Below, in pieces: positions 40,500 through 47,524 of a stretch of 47,524 nucleotides of DNA. How positions within the stretch are numbered: position 1 is the stretch's first letter; every line of letters begins with the position of its first letter. Under the pieces are notes generated by a model. That model had not been told where the DNA came from, did no database searches, and saw nothing but the letters and a program-made list of their open reading frames with translations. The stretch is taken from assembly GCA_029237735.1 (NCBI GenBank), contig JAQZBU010000018.1, positions 1-47,524 of the forward strand. Reading direction: 5' to 3'. The stretch is from Ramlibacter sp. (lineage in GTDB: Bacteria; Pseudomonadota; Gammaproteobacteria; Burkholderiales; Burkholderiaceae_C). The position numbers and the translations under genes were made by a program.

Positions 40500-41366
40500 T
40501 CAGTTGGCGCTGATGGCCCGGTGCATTTCGACGTGGGGGATGCCCGCTTCGTCGAAGGGCTGACCTCGCGGCACAAACCCCAGGCCGAGGTAGAACGACT
40601 CGGCGCTGCGCTGCGCGTGCAGCATCACTTCATGGTCCCCGCGCGCCTTTGCCGCTGACACCAGCGCTTCGAGCACCTGACGCCCCACGCCCGAGCCGCG
40701 CACCGCCCGGTGCACCGCCATGCGGCCGATGCGCGCCATGCCGGGCGATGCCTGCAGCAGGCGGCCGGTCGCTACCGGTTGGTCGAGGCCGTTGTAGGCC
40801 ACGGCATGGATGGCTGTGCGGTCCCCCTCATCCCACTCCATCTCGGCAGGAATTCCTTGCTCGTTCAGGAAAACCTCGGTGCGGATGCCGCCCGCGTGTT
40901 CGCCCAGATCGGACCAACTGCCGGTCTTGATGCGCACCATCGCCTCGCCGGACTCGTAGGCCGTGACGATGTCGCGAAGCTGCTGCGGCACGGGCCTCGA
41001 CGTCTGCGTCGCCGGATCAGCGAACACATACACCAGCTCGCAGGTGATCAGCAACTCGTCGCCGCGGAAAATCGCGCCGGTGAACACCATCGACGAATTG
41101 CCGATGCGAGCGCACTTCAGCGCCACGTCCAGCCGATCGTCCATGCGCGCCGACGCGTTGAACTCCACCGTCGCCTTCTTCACGTACAGGTCGCCGCCCA
41201 GCTGGAGCATGGCTTCCTCGTAAGGCAGCGCCAGCGCGCGCCAATAATCTGCCACCGCCGTGTCGAAGTACATCAGGTAGTGGGCGTTGAAAACGATTTT
41301 CTGCATGTCCACTTCGGCCCAGCGAACCCGCAGGCGGTGGAAGAACCGGAAATCTTGTCGCTTCAT
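40500..41366 (-). CDS. Fusion: YbgC-type acyl-CoA thioesterase and GNAT N-acetyltransferase
   Basis: A 288-residue two-domain protein. Residues about 1-135 form a hot-dog thioesterase of the 4-hydroxybenzoyl-CoA type, with the active-site segment VRWAEVDMQKIVFNAHYLMYFD containing D19-like acid and the YbgC signature. Residues about 150-288 form a GNAT domain with the acetyl-CoA loop RMAVHRAVRGSGVGRQVL and the SAESFYLGLGFVPRG motif. No linker stop or frameshift is seen. The stop precedes the downstream ligase ATG by one base, so the two are in one transcript with the esterase upstream. Confidence 0.88.
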   Translation of the reverse strand: MKRQDFRFFHRLRVRWAEVDMQKIVFNAHYLMYFDTAVADYWRALALPYEEAMLQLGGDLYVKKATVEFNASARMDDRLDVALKCARIGNSSMVFTGAIFRGDELLITCELVYVFADPATQTSRPVPQQLRDIVTAYESGEAMVRIKTGSWSDLGEHAGGIRTEVFLNEQGIPAEMEWDEGDRTAIHAVAYNGLDQPVATGRLLQASPGMARIGRMAVHRAVRGSGVGRQVLEALVSAAKARGDHEVMLHAQRSAESFYLGLGFVPRGQPFDEAGIPHVEMHRAISAN

Positions 41367-41367
41367 T

Positions 41368-42318
41368 TCAGGGTTTCAGGGCGTTGGCAAGGGCGCGTGC
41401 CGCGTCGGCATGGGCTTGCCGGGCTTCGGGGATGGCGCGCCCCATCTTGATGAACTCATGGGTGACGCCGCGGTAGATTTCAAGGTCGACCGCTACGCCC
41501 GCAGCCCGCAGTTTATCCGCGTATGCGATGCAGTCGTCTACCAGGGGGTCGCACTCCGCCAGTCCGAACCAGGCCGGCGCCACGCCATCCACGTCCGGGG
41601 CATTCAGGGGTGCGAACCGCCAGTCCTCGCGCTGCGCATGCGGGATGTACAGGTCGAAGAACCATTCGATGTGCGCCCTCTCGAGCACCAGCCCATGAGC
41701 GAAGCGCTCGTGCGAGGGCGCGTCCTGCCAGGCGGCGCATCCGGGGTAGAAGAGTAACTGCAGCGCCAGTCGAAGCCCGCAGGACATGGCGTAGATTGCG
41801 CAGACTGTCGCAAGCGTGCCCCCCGCGCTGTCTCCACCCACAGCGATGCGGTTGCCGTCCAGGCCCAGGTCGGCGGCGTGCCCGGCCAGCCATTGCGTGG
41901 CGTCCCAGGCATCGTTTACAGCGGTCGGGAAGTGATGTTCAGGCGCGAGGCGGTAGTCCAGCGACACCACGGCGCAGCCGGAGAGGCGGCTCAGTTCGCG
42001 ACAAAGCGTGTCGTGCGAAGCGATGCTGCCGATAGTGAAGCCGCCCCCATGGAAGTACAGCAGGGCCGGCAGCATCTGGCGGCTCGGCGCGTAGAGGCGC
42101 GCCGGCAATGCCGCGCCGTCCCGCGCCGGAATCTCGAAATCCTCCACGCGGACCAGGGGGACCTTTGGCACCTCGAGGACGCCGGACCCCGCCTCATAAG
42201 CCGCCTTCGCTTCATGCGGCGCCTGCGTGTACATCGGCACGTAGCCGGCGCGGTTCATGCGCTCGAGCACCGAGCGCATGGCCGGGGTGAGCTGGGGGTA
42301 CTGGGGCAGGAACCTCAC
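41368..42318 (-). CDS. Alpha/beta hydrolase, hormone-sensitive lipase family
   Basis: A 316-residue esterase of HSL family IV. The oxyanion-hole motif HGGG is at residues 90-93, the nucleophile is S164 in GDSAGG, and the other triad members are D257 (AECDPLVDD) and H287 (THEFIKM). Such enzymes cleave short-chain acyl esters. The start is GTG with a weak Shine-Dalgarno; the next Met is residue 14. Its stop is one base before the thioesterase-GNAT gene, and it is divergent from the alcohol dehydrogenase. Confidence 0.92.
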   Translation of the reverse strand: MRFLPQYPQLTPAMRSVLERMNRAGYVPMYTQAPHEAKAAYEAGSGVLEVPKVPLVRVEDFEIPARDGAALPARLYAPSRQMLPALLYFHGGGFTIGSIASHDTLCRELSRLSGCAVVSLDYRLAPEHHFPTAVNDAWDATQWLAGHAADLGLDGNRIAVGGDSAGGTLATVCAIYAMSCGLRLALQLLFYPGCAAWQDAPSHERFAHGLVLERAHIEWFFDLYIPHAQREDWRFAPLNAPDVDGVAPAWFGLAECDPLVDDCIAYADKLRAAGVAVDLEIYRGVTHEFIKMGRAIPEARQAHADAARALANALKP

Positions 42319-42379
42319 TTGAGCTCGTCGGCCTTGGAAGGATTAAAGTTGGAGTTTCCATCGTACATCGGGCAACACC

Positions 42380-43516
42380 ATGGCCTTCATCTACTACCTC
42401 ACCCAGATCCAGTTCGATTTCGGCGCGGTGAAACTGCTCAAGCAGGAGTGCGACCGTGTCGGCATCACGCGCCCCCTGGTCGTGACGGACCCGGGGGTCA
42501 AGGCGGCGGGCGTCCTGCAAAAGGCGCTGGACGCCCTCCCCGGCATGCCCGTGGCTGTCTTCGACCAGACACCGTCCAATCCGACCGAGGCCGCTGTGCG
42601 AGCGGCCGTGGAGGTGTACAAGGCCAACCGCTGCGACGGCCTCATCGCCGTGGGTGGCGGTTCCGCCATCGATTGCGCAAAAGGTGTAGCGATAGCGGCC
42701 ACGCATGAAGGGCCGCTCACCCACTACGCCACAATCGAGGGCGGCTCACCCCGCATCACCGACAAGGCGGCGCCGCTGATCGCCGTGCCCACCACCAGCG
42801 GCACGGGCAGCGAGGTGGCGCGTGGCGCCATCATCATCGTGGACGACCACCGCAAGCTCGGCTTCCACTCCTGGAACATCCTGCCAAAGGCGGCAATCTG
42901 CGACCCCGAACTGACCCTGGGCCTCCCGCCCAAGCTCACCGCTGCCACCGGCATGGATGCCATCGCGCACTGCATGGAAACCTTCATGGCGCCTGCCATC
43001 AACCCGCCTGCCGACGGCATCGGCCTGGACGGGCTGGAGCGGGGCTGGGCGAATATCGAGCGCGCCACCCGCGACGGCAGCGACCGCGAAGCGCGGTTCA
43101 ACCTCATGAGCGCGTCGATGGAGGGCGCCATGGCGTTCCAGAAGGGCCTGGGCTGCGTGCATTCGCTCAGCCACAGCCTGGGAGGCGTGGATCCGCGCCT
43201 GCATCACGGTACCCTCAACGCGATGTTCCTCCCCGCCGTGATCCGCTTCAATTCGCAGGCGGAGTCGATCAGGAAGGAAAAGCGCCTCGCGCGCATGGCC
43301 CACGCGATGGGACTGAAATCGGCCGACGACATTCCCGGGGCCATCCGCGAGATGAACGCCCGTCTGGGCCTGCCCTCAGGCTTGGCGGAGATGGGCGTGA
43401 AGCGCGACATGTTCGCGCAGATCATCAAGGGTGCCCTGGCCGACCACTGCCACAAGACCAACCCGCGCATCGCGACGGCCGAGGATTACGAAGAGATGCT
43501 GGCTGCGTCCATGTAG
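42380..43516 (+). CDS. Iron-containing alcohol dehydrogenase
   Basis: A 378-residue group III NAD(P)-dependent alcohol dehydrogenase. The nucleotide-binding motif GGGSAIDCAKG and the PTTSGTGSEVARGAII block are present. Metal ligands are supplied by GMDAIAHCMETF (Asp and His), GCVHSLSHSLGG and PRLHHGTLNA, so the iron site looks complete. The substrate is unknown; family members reduce aldehydes such as lactaldehyde or succinic semialdehyde. It stands alone, divergent from the esterase and convergent with the zeta-type toxin gene. Confidence 0.93.
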   Translation: MAFIYYLTQIQFDFGAVKLLKQECDRVGITRPLVVTDPGVKAAGVLQKALDALPGMPVAVFDQTPSNPTEAAVRAAVEVYKANRCDGLIAVGGGSAIDCAKGVAIAATHEGPLTHYATIEGGSPRITDKAAPLIAVPTTSGTGSEVARGAIIIVDDHRKLGFHSWNILPKAAICDPELTLGLPPKLTAATGMDAIAHCMETFMAPAINPPADGIGLDGLERGWANIERATRDGSDREARFNLMSASMEGAMAFQKGLGCVHSLSHSLGGVDPRLHHGTLNAMFLPAVIRFNSQAESIRKEKRLARMAHAMGLKSADDIPGAIREMNARLGLPSGLAEMGVKRDMFAQIIKGALADHCHKTNPRIATAEDYEEMLAASM

Positions 43517-43520
43517 GGCA

Positions 43521-44159
43521 TCATGCGCGGGAACCCCGGATCGCTGCTTCCACAATGGGTCGCGCCCACGGCGGGACCGCGTTCATCGCGGCCGCATCGT
43601 GTTGGTCAGGACAATTCACCCGGCCGCTTTCCACGTCGAGCACGAGAACCGGGTCAGGAATGTCCCGGCCGGGCTCGACGCTCACGCTGTTGTTGAAGAG
43701 CTGCAACCGCGAAAGCCTGGGTAGGAGCTTGATCAAGTTCAAGCGCGACGCGTCCCAGCGCTCGCGTATCTTTTCGTCAGAAATGTGGTGCCCGCCGTGG
43801 GCCACCCGCATTTTGACGCGGGCGATGTGCAGCTCGGGCGAGTCCAGGCCGCAATACAGCATCACAACCGAATGAGTCTTCGAGGCCCCCTCGAGCAAGC
43901 GGCTGATGGTCGTGCCGCCGAGCGTGGTTTCGAACGCATGGTTGCTCCGGTTCGCGATCGCCGCTTCAAGCCGGCTCTTGCCGTGCGCCCAGGCGCACGC
44001 GTTGGCCTCGGCGATGTCCATCCCGGCCTCGCGCACCAGTTCGCGCGCATAGCTGTCGGCGTTGAACCATTGCAGGCCCTGCTCCCGCAGCATGGCTCCT
44101 CCGACGGAACTCTTGCCCGCGCCATTGACGCCGGCCAGCACAAAGATGAAGGGGCGCAC
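43521..44159 (-). CDS. Zeta-type toxin / P-loop kinase family protein
   Basis: A 212-residue P-loop kinase. Walker A is GVNGAGKS (10-17), followed by WFNADSYA with candidate catalytic D35, FETTLGG (77-81) and an arginine-rich segment MRVAHGGHHISDEKIRERW that should contact phosphates. Zeta toxins phosphorylate UDP-N-acetylglucosamine and block murein synthesis; this distant branch may use another substrate. The start is GTG, three bases after the antitoxin stop. Confidence 0.87.
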   Translation of the reverse strand: MRPFIFVLAGVNGAGKSSVGGAMLREQGLQWFNADSYARELVREAGMDIAEANACAWAHGKSRLEAAIANRSNHAFETTLGGTTISRLLEGASKTHSVVMLYCGLDSPELHIARVKMRVAHGGHHISDEKIRERWDASRLNLIKLLPRLSRLQLFNNSVSVEPGRDIPDPVLVLDVESGRVNCPDQHDAAAMNAVPPWARPIVEAAIRGSRA

Positions 44160-44162
44160 CGA

Positions 44163-44510
44163 TCAGAACGCGGCACCGGCTTTCGGCCTGCGCGCCAGCT
44201 TGCCCTTGCGCGCGAACGCGGCAGTCACCTTGTCCTGCGCATCGGGCTGCGCCAGCACTGCCAGGCGCTGATCGAACTGACTGGCCAGTTGGTCGAGCAC
44301 GGATGCCTCGCGTGCCTTCAGGGCCGCGGCGCTGGCCGCCAACTGTTCGTAGGTCGCTGCATCGACGAGCACCAACTCCACGGCCGAGTGATTGGTAATG
44401 GCAATGCTGCCGGTGGTGCGCACTTCCCGAACCACATCGCGCCACTTGTTCTTGACGTGCGAGGCACTCTGGCGAGGCAAATGATCGAGCGTGGGCAATT
44501 CGGCGCGCAT
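44163..44510 (-). CDS. Phd/YefM-like antitoxin of the zeta-type toxin
   Basis: A 115-residue protein with a Phd/YefM-like N-terminal fold (SASHVKNKWRDVVREVRTTG, SIAITNHSAVELVLVDAATYEQL) and a basic C-terminal tail (RKGKLARRPK). It is unlike the canonical epsilon or PezA antitoxins of zeta toxins. A good GGAG Shine-Dalgarno precedes the ATG; an upstream in-frame ATG would read through the operator. It is followed by the toxin three bases later. Confidence 0.85.
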   Translation of the reverse strand: MRAELPTLDHLPRQSASHVKNKWRDVVREVRTTGSIAITNHSAVELVLVDAATYEQLAASAAALKAREASVLDQLASQFDQRLAVLAQPDAQDKVTAAFARKGKLARRPKAGAAF

Positions 44511-44528
44511 GGAGGAATCTCCTTTTGA

Positions 44529-44568
44529 TGGCATTATGCCATGTCGATTAAATAATGGCATTATGGCA
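44529..44568 (-). promoter_or_regulatory. Promoter with tandem palindromic operators of the Phd-zeta locus
   Basis: Two almost identical 13-base palindromes lie 27 bases apart: TGGCATTATGCCA (44529-44541, perfect) and TGGCATTATGGCA (44556-44568, one mismatch). Read on the minus strand, ATGCCA (44561-44556) and CATAAT (44538-44533) form a promoter with 17-base spacing, each hexamer inside one palindrome. This is the layout for autorepression by the antitoxin or its complex. Confidence 0.68.
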
Positions 44569-44602
44569 AAAAGCCACGCGCCGAGGGGCGCGGACGGAAG
44601 CC

Positions 44603-46927
44603 CTACTTGCGCAAGCCCTGCAGCTTGGCGAAGGCGCCTGCCATGGCGGTGTCGGCAGGCGCGCTCTGCGGCGCGCGCTGGCCGCGCCCTGCACCCTCGA
44701 AGCGGTTATCGCGCGGGCTGTCGCGGCGCGCGGGCGCATCGCCGAGTTTCATCGACAGGCCGATTCGCTTGCGGGCAACGTCCACTTCCATCACCTTCAC
44801 CTTCACGATGTCGCCGGTCTTGACGACCTCGCGTGCGTCCTTGACGAACTTGTGCGCGAGCTGGCTCACATGCACCAATCCGTCCTGGTGTACCCCCAGG
44901 TCCACGAAAGCGCCAAAAGCCGCCACGTTGCTCACCGTACCCTCCAGCACCATGCCTTCACGCAAGTCGCTGATGTCCTCCACGCCATCATTGAACCGTG
45001 CCACCTTGAAGTCGGGGCGCGGGTCGCGGCCGGGCTTTTCAAGTTCGACCAGGATGTCCTTCACGGTGATGACGCCGAACTTCTCGTTGGCGAAAAGTTC
45101 GGGTTTCAGCGTCTTGAGCATTTCCGCGCGGCCCATGAGTTCGGCAACCGGCTTGCCGGTCGTGGCCATCATCTTTTCCACGACAGGATAGGTCTCGGGG
45201 TGCACGCCGGTCATGTCGAGTGGGTTGTCGCCGCCGCGGATACGCAGGAAGCCCGCGCTCTGCTCGAAAGTCTTGGCTCCCAGGCCGCTCACTTCCATCA
45301 ACTGCTGGCGGCTGTTGAACGCGCCGTGCGCCTCGCGCCAGCGCACCACGGCCTTCGCGACGCTGGCGGACAGGCCGGAGACGCGCGACAGCAGCGGCAC
45401 ACTCGCGGTGTTGAGGTCGACGCCGACTGAGTTCACGCAGTCCTCGACAACCGCATCCAGCATGCGCGCAAGCTCGCTCTGGTTGACGTCATGCTGGTAT
45501 TGGCCGACGCCGATGGACTTGGGGTCGATCTTCACCAGCTCGGCCAGCGGGTCCTGCAGGCGCCGCGCGATGCTGGCCGCGCCGCGCAGGCTGACATCCA
45601 CGTCCGGCATTTCCTGCGAAGCGAATTCGCTGGCGGAGTAGACCGATGCTCCGGCTTCGCTGACGACGACCCGCTGCATCTTGTCATCGCCCAACCGCTT
45701 CATCAGATCCGCCGCCAGCTTGTCGGTCTCCCGGCTTGCCGTGCCATTGCCGATGGCGATCAGGTTCACGCCATGCTTGCGCGCGAGCAGCCCGAGCTGG
45801 TGCAGCGAGCCTTCCCAGTCGCGGCGGGGTTCGTGCGGGTAAACGGTGGACGTGTCGACCAGCTTGCCGGTGGCGTCGACCACCGCGACTTTCACCCCGG
45901 TGCGGATGCCCGGGTCCAGTCCCATCACCACGCGGGGGCCGGCCGGTGCCGCGAGCAGCAGGTCACGCAAGTTGTCGGCGAAGACCTTGATGGCCACCTT
46001 CTCGGCCTCCTCTCGCAGCCGCGCGAACAGGTCGCGCTCGGTGGAGAGCGACAACTTCACGCGCCAGGTCCAGGCCACGCACTTGCGCAGCAAGTCATCG
46101 GCCGGACGCGCCTGGTGGCTCCAGCCCAGGAACAACGCAATCTTGCCTTCGGCGATCGACGGCTTGCCGGGTTCCGGCTCGACCGGCAAGGCCAGCTTCG
46201 CATCGAGGATCTCCTGCTGCCGGCCGCGAAACACCGCGAGCGCGCGGTGCGAGGGCACGCGGCCGATGGGCTCGTCATAGTCGAAGTAGTCGCGGAATTT
46301 CGAGACGTCGGGATGGTTCTCGTCCTTGCCTGAAGCGAGCTTCGATCTGAACAAGCCCTCCGCCCACAGCCATTCGCGCAAGCTCTGGACGAGCGCCGGG
46401 GCTTCCGCCCAGCGCTCCGAGAGGATGTCGCGCACCCCGTCCAGCACCGCGGGCACCGTGGTGAAATCTTCGCCGCCCTCGCCCTTCTCGGCTTTCACGA
46501 AGGCCTGCGCTTCGTCGTTCGGGTTCAGGCGCGGATCGGCGAACAGCTTGTCCGCCAACGGCTCGATGCCCGACTCGCGCGCGATCTGGCCCTTGGTGCG
46601 GCGCCTGGGTTTGTACGGCAAGTACAGATCTTCCAGCTCCTGCTTGGTGGGCGCGACTTCGATCGCGTCGCGCAGTTCCGGCGTGAGCTTGCCCTGTTCC
46701 TCGATGCTCTTTAACACCGCGTCGCGGCGATCTTCGAGTTCGCGCAGGTAACCGAGGCGGTGCTCGAGCTCGCGCAGCTGGATGTCGTCCAGGCCGCCCG
46801 TGGCCTCCTTGCGGTAGCGGGCGACGAAAGGCACAGTGGCCCCGCCATCGAGCAGGTCGACAGCGGCCTGCACCTGGTGTTCATGGACTTTGATTTCGGC
46901 GGCGATCTGCCGGATGATCTTTTTCAT
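44603..46927 (-). CDS. tex: RNA-binding transcriptional accessory protein Tex
   Basis: A 774-residue Tex protein. It has the N-terminal helical Tex_N region (VPFVARYRKEATGGLDD), a YqgF-like RNase H fold (MGLDPGIRTGVKVAVVD), a helix-hairpin-helix segment (RVSGLSASVAKAVVRWRE) and a C-terminal S1 domain with GMVLEGTVSNVAAFGAFVDL and the GLVHVSQLAHKFVKD block. Tex binds nucleic acid and influences transcription, as shown first in Bordetella toxin expression. The ATG chosen matches the family start. It is divergent from the next gene. Confidence 0.97.
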   Translation of the reverse strand: MKKIIRQIAAEIKVHEHQVQAAVDLLDGGATVPFVARYRKEATGGLDDIQLRELEHRLGYLRELEDRRDAVLKSIEEQGKLTPELRDAIEVAPTKQELEDLYLPYKPRRRTKGQIARESGIEPLADKLFADPRLNPNDEAQAFVKAEKGEGGEDFTTVPAVLDGVRDILSERWAEAPALVQSLREWLWAEGLFRSKLASGKDENHPDVSKFRDYFDYDEPIGRVPSHRALAVFRGRQQEILDAKLALPVEPEPGKPSIAEGKIALFLGWSHQARPADDLLRKCVAWTWRVKLSLSTERDLFARLREEAEKVAIKVFADNLRDLLLAAPAGPRVVMGLDPGIRTGVKVAVVDATGKLVDTSTVYPHEPRRDWEGSLHQLGLLARKHGVNLIAIGNGTASRETDKLAADLMKRLGDDKMQRVVVSEAGASVYSASEFASQEMPDVDVSLRGAASIARRLQDPLAELVKIDPKSIGVGQYQHDVNQSELARMLDAVVEDCVNSVGVDLNTASVPLLSRVSGLSASVAKAVVRWREAHGAFNSRQQLMEVSGLGAKTFEQSAGFLRIRGGDNPLDMTGVHPETYPVVEKMMATTGKPVAELMGRAEMLKTLKPELFANEKFGVITVKDILVELEKPGRDPRPDFKVARFNDGVEDISDLREGMVLEGTVSNVAAFGAFVDLGVHQDGLVHVSQLAHKFVKDAREVVKTGDIVKVKVMEVDVARKRIGLSMKLGDAPARRDSPRDNRFEGAGRGQRAPQSAPADTAMAGAFAKLQGLRK

Positions 46928-47063
46928 TGTGTAACTGTCGCAGCGCTGCGGGGACGCGGCAGTTTGCCACAGCGGACGGACAGCGATTCGGCATCTTCGC
47001 TGACAGTTGCGCAGGCGCAGCGTTTCGCACAATGGGGCATACGTTTTTCTCTGGAGACTCCCC

Positions 47064-47524
47064 ATGCGTGCTCGCCTCGTTTACATCCTGCTCGCCCTCC
47101 TTGTGGTGGGCGGAGTCGCCGCCATGAACTGGCCCGATTTCACGCGCACCACACCCATGAGCTTCGGCGTGTTCACCATCGAGGGCTCGGTGGGCCTATT
47201 CATGTTGGCGGCGTTCGGCTTGACGATCCTGGTGATGCTCCTCAGCGGCGCCATGCAGGAATCGCGCTACATGCTCGAATCGCACCGCCATGCCAAGGCG
47301 CTTCAGGTTCAGCGAGATCTGGCCGACAAGGCCGAAGCGTCGCGCTTCACCGAGCTGCGGCAGTACCTGGACACGCACCTGCGTGAAAACCGCGGGCGCG
47401 AAGCGATTGCCGCGACCGAATTCGAGAAGGCGATGGTGCAAAGCCAGCGGGACTTGCGCAGCCAGGTCGAGCAGATGAGCCGCTCGCTCGACGCGCGACT
47501 GGCCGAGCTCCAGGGCCGGATCGA
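47064..47524 (+). CDS. Hypothetical membrane protein with coiled coil (3' end outside window)
   Basis: The frame is open from ATG 47064 to the window edge (153 codons). A first membrane helix spans about residues 4-21, a second about 48-66, and a long charged coiled coil follows (from residue 80). The topology resembles LapA-type inner-membrane proteins but no family motif is seen, so no function is assigned. GGAG lies seven bases before the ATG. It is divergent from tex. Confidence 0.75.
   Translation, partial: MRARLVYILLALLVVGGVAAMNWPDFTRTTPMSFGVFTIEGSVGLFMLAAFGLTILVMLLSGAMQESRYMLESHRHAKALQVQRDLADKAEASRFTELRQYLDTHLRENRGREAIAATEFEKAMVQSQRDLRSQVEQMSRSLDARLAELQGRI

Overview
The window is GC-rich, densely packed chromosomal DNA from a betaproteobacterium, most likely Burkholderiales, family Comamonadaceae (Ramlibacter/Variovorax-like). 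This is inferred from gene order (fabI next to yejABEF; rimP-nusA-infB-rbfA-truB-typA; ratA-rnfH; mltG-tmk-holB-pilZ-tatD), protein character and GC-rich intergenic elements. No rRNA, tRNA, IS element, prophage or CRISPR array was seen. No gap between genes exceeds about 175 bases.

Layout. 1-3394: the 3' end of an Orn/Lys/Arg decarboxylase, then a small membrane protein, a LytS-type histidine kinase and a LytTR response regulator, closed by a strong terminator. 3425-10291: fabI, divergent from a YejABEF-type oligopeptide ABC importer operon that ends in the ribosome-rescue gene arfB. 10323-19471: a promoter and leader terminator open the translation superoperon rimP, nusA, infB, rbfA, truB, typA, followed by a DMT exporter. 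19453-22450: a 3-hydroxyisobutyryl-CoA hydrolase, smpB, ratA-rnfH and a DUF4124 protein. 22560-26428: guaB and guaA, separated by a Phd/VapC-type toxin-antitoxin pair with its own promoter. 26467-29613: a four-gene cluster with 4-base overlaps (paiB-like, small membrane protein, TadA fused to a DhlA-like haloalkane dehalogenase, ldcA).

29626-33449 looks more accessory: a short hypothetical, a DUF72 protein, a methyltransferase with a regulatory domain whose 5' end seems frameshifted, and a secreted ankyrin protein with a TTG start. 33446-37320 is the housekeeping operon mltG-tmk-holB-pilZ-tatD on the minus strand. Divergent from it is ygfZ, which carries a one-base frameshift. 38246-42318 holds a PglL-like ligase with C-terminal TPRs, a thioesterase-GNAT fusion and an HSL-type esterase, tightly packed on the minus strand. 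42380-47524 holds an iron-dependent alcohol dehydrogenase, a zeta-type toxin with a Phd/YefM-like antitoxin under tandem palindromes, tex, and the start of a membrane coiled-coil protein that runs off the window.

The strongest leads beyond ordinary genes are: a hairpin between the only Shine-Dalgarno and the start codon of rbfA; a three-hairpin intergenic element present twice with different stem sequences; a terminator a few bases after the predicted start of the rimP-nusA transcript; two toxin-antitoxin loci with readable operators; and the TadA-dehalogenase fusion.
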